A stretch of DNA of 64,000 nucleotides, taken from positions 3,785,501 to 3,849,500 of the forward strand of contig NZ_CP040751.1 in assembly GCF_008001235.1 (NCBI RefSeq), read 5' to 3'. The position numbers and the translations under genes are program-made. Source of the stretch: Salidesulfovibrio onnuriiensis. GTDB lineage: Bacteria > Desulfobacterota > Desulfovibrionia > Desulfovibrionales > Desulfovibrionaceae. The notes under the pieces are model-generated. The model worked only from the letters and a program-made list of their open reading frames with translations, was not told where the DNA came from and did not search any database. This document shows, piece by piece, positions 63,957-64,000 of this stretch (positions are counted from its first letter, which is position 1; every line of letters begins with the position of its first letter).

Positions 63957-64000
63957 CCACTTCGCTTCCGCCCTCGGCGCCGTCGGCTCCGTAGGAGCTC
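63925..64000 (-). CDS. gspG: type II secretion major pseudopilin, 3' end
   Basis: The last 24 codons before the TAG at 63927-63925 read SSYGADGAEGGSEVDAD and end with NNWELE. This is the C-terminal signature of GspG, where the SYGADG segment helps to form the calcium site. The rest of the gene lies right of the window. Confidence 0.82.
   Translation of the reverse strand, partial: SSYGADGAEGGSEVDADVNNWELE

Overview
The window looks like chromosomal DNA of a GC-rich, sulfate-reducing deltaproteobacterium of the Desulfovibrio/Pseudodesulfovibrio type. The best marker is a complete Tmc electron-transfer complex (acidic tetraheme cytochrome c3, HdrD-like iron-sulfur protein, cytochrome b, beta-propeller protein), which is characteristic of Desulfovibrionaceae. 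The flavodoxin, type II secretion genes, tandem universal stress proteins and signalling genes fit the same picture. No rRNA, tRNA, CRISPR array or insertion sequence was seen.

Layout. (1) 1-6580: a trp operon, trpL-attenuator-EGDCFBA, with a classical Trp-codon attenuator; trpB carries an apparent single-base frameshift in a C run. (2) 6602-8963: an acidic hypothetical protein and a receiver-TPR protein. (3) 9119-12785: tmcDCBA, read leftward, behind a promoter region rich in inverted repeats. (4) 13270-14566: an AhpD-like protein divergent from a LysR regulator. (5) 14691-16775: an orphan molybdopterin oxidoreductase, divergent from a 12-gene complex I operon (17069-28684). That operon has no NADH-input subunits (NuoE, F, G) but carries four antiporter-like subunits. 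It continues into a 16-cysteine ferredoxin, a TauE-type permease and a small membrane protein (to 31085). (6) 31156-36629: universal stress proteins, a flavodoxin with a Fur-like box, a DASS-family anion transporter, short ORFs, and the ribosome-assembly GTPase RsgA. (7) 36692-41205: a sensor kinase / periplasmic binding protein / diguanylate cyclase operon. (8) 41378-47585: housekeeping genes (DUF2087 protein behind a structured leader, GNAT, GH3 glycosidase, methionine aminopeptidase, lactate dehydrogenase, PhnA-like protein, secreted hydrolase). (9) 47775-54850: a complete agmatine deiminase pathway (sodium symporter, putrescine carbamoyltransferase, agmatine deiminase, amino-acid/polyamine antiporter, carbamate kinase) under a divergent Lrp-family regulator. 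(10) 54992-57696: an AT-rich SIR2-HerA anti-phage defence pair, followed by about 560 bp of AT-rich DNA without a convincing gene. (11) 58258 to the right edge: a type II secretion operon read leftward (gspG-H-lipoprotein-C-D-E).

How it works together. Tmc is expected to carry periplasmic hydrogen/cytochrome electrons across the membrane for sulfate reduction. The NADH-independent complex I should oxidise a low-potential carrier such as ferredoxin or flavodoxin and pump ions. The orphan molybdoenzyme lacks an electron-transfer subunit, and a ferredoxin of the matching PhsB/DmsB type sits at the end of the divergent nuo operon; a functional link is an inference. The agmatine operon would yield ATP, ammonia and putrescine. 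The SIR2-HerA islet is the clearest sign of horizontal acquisition.
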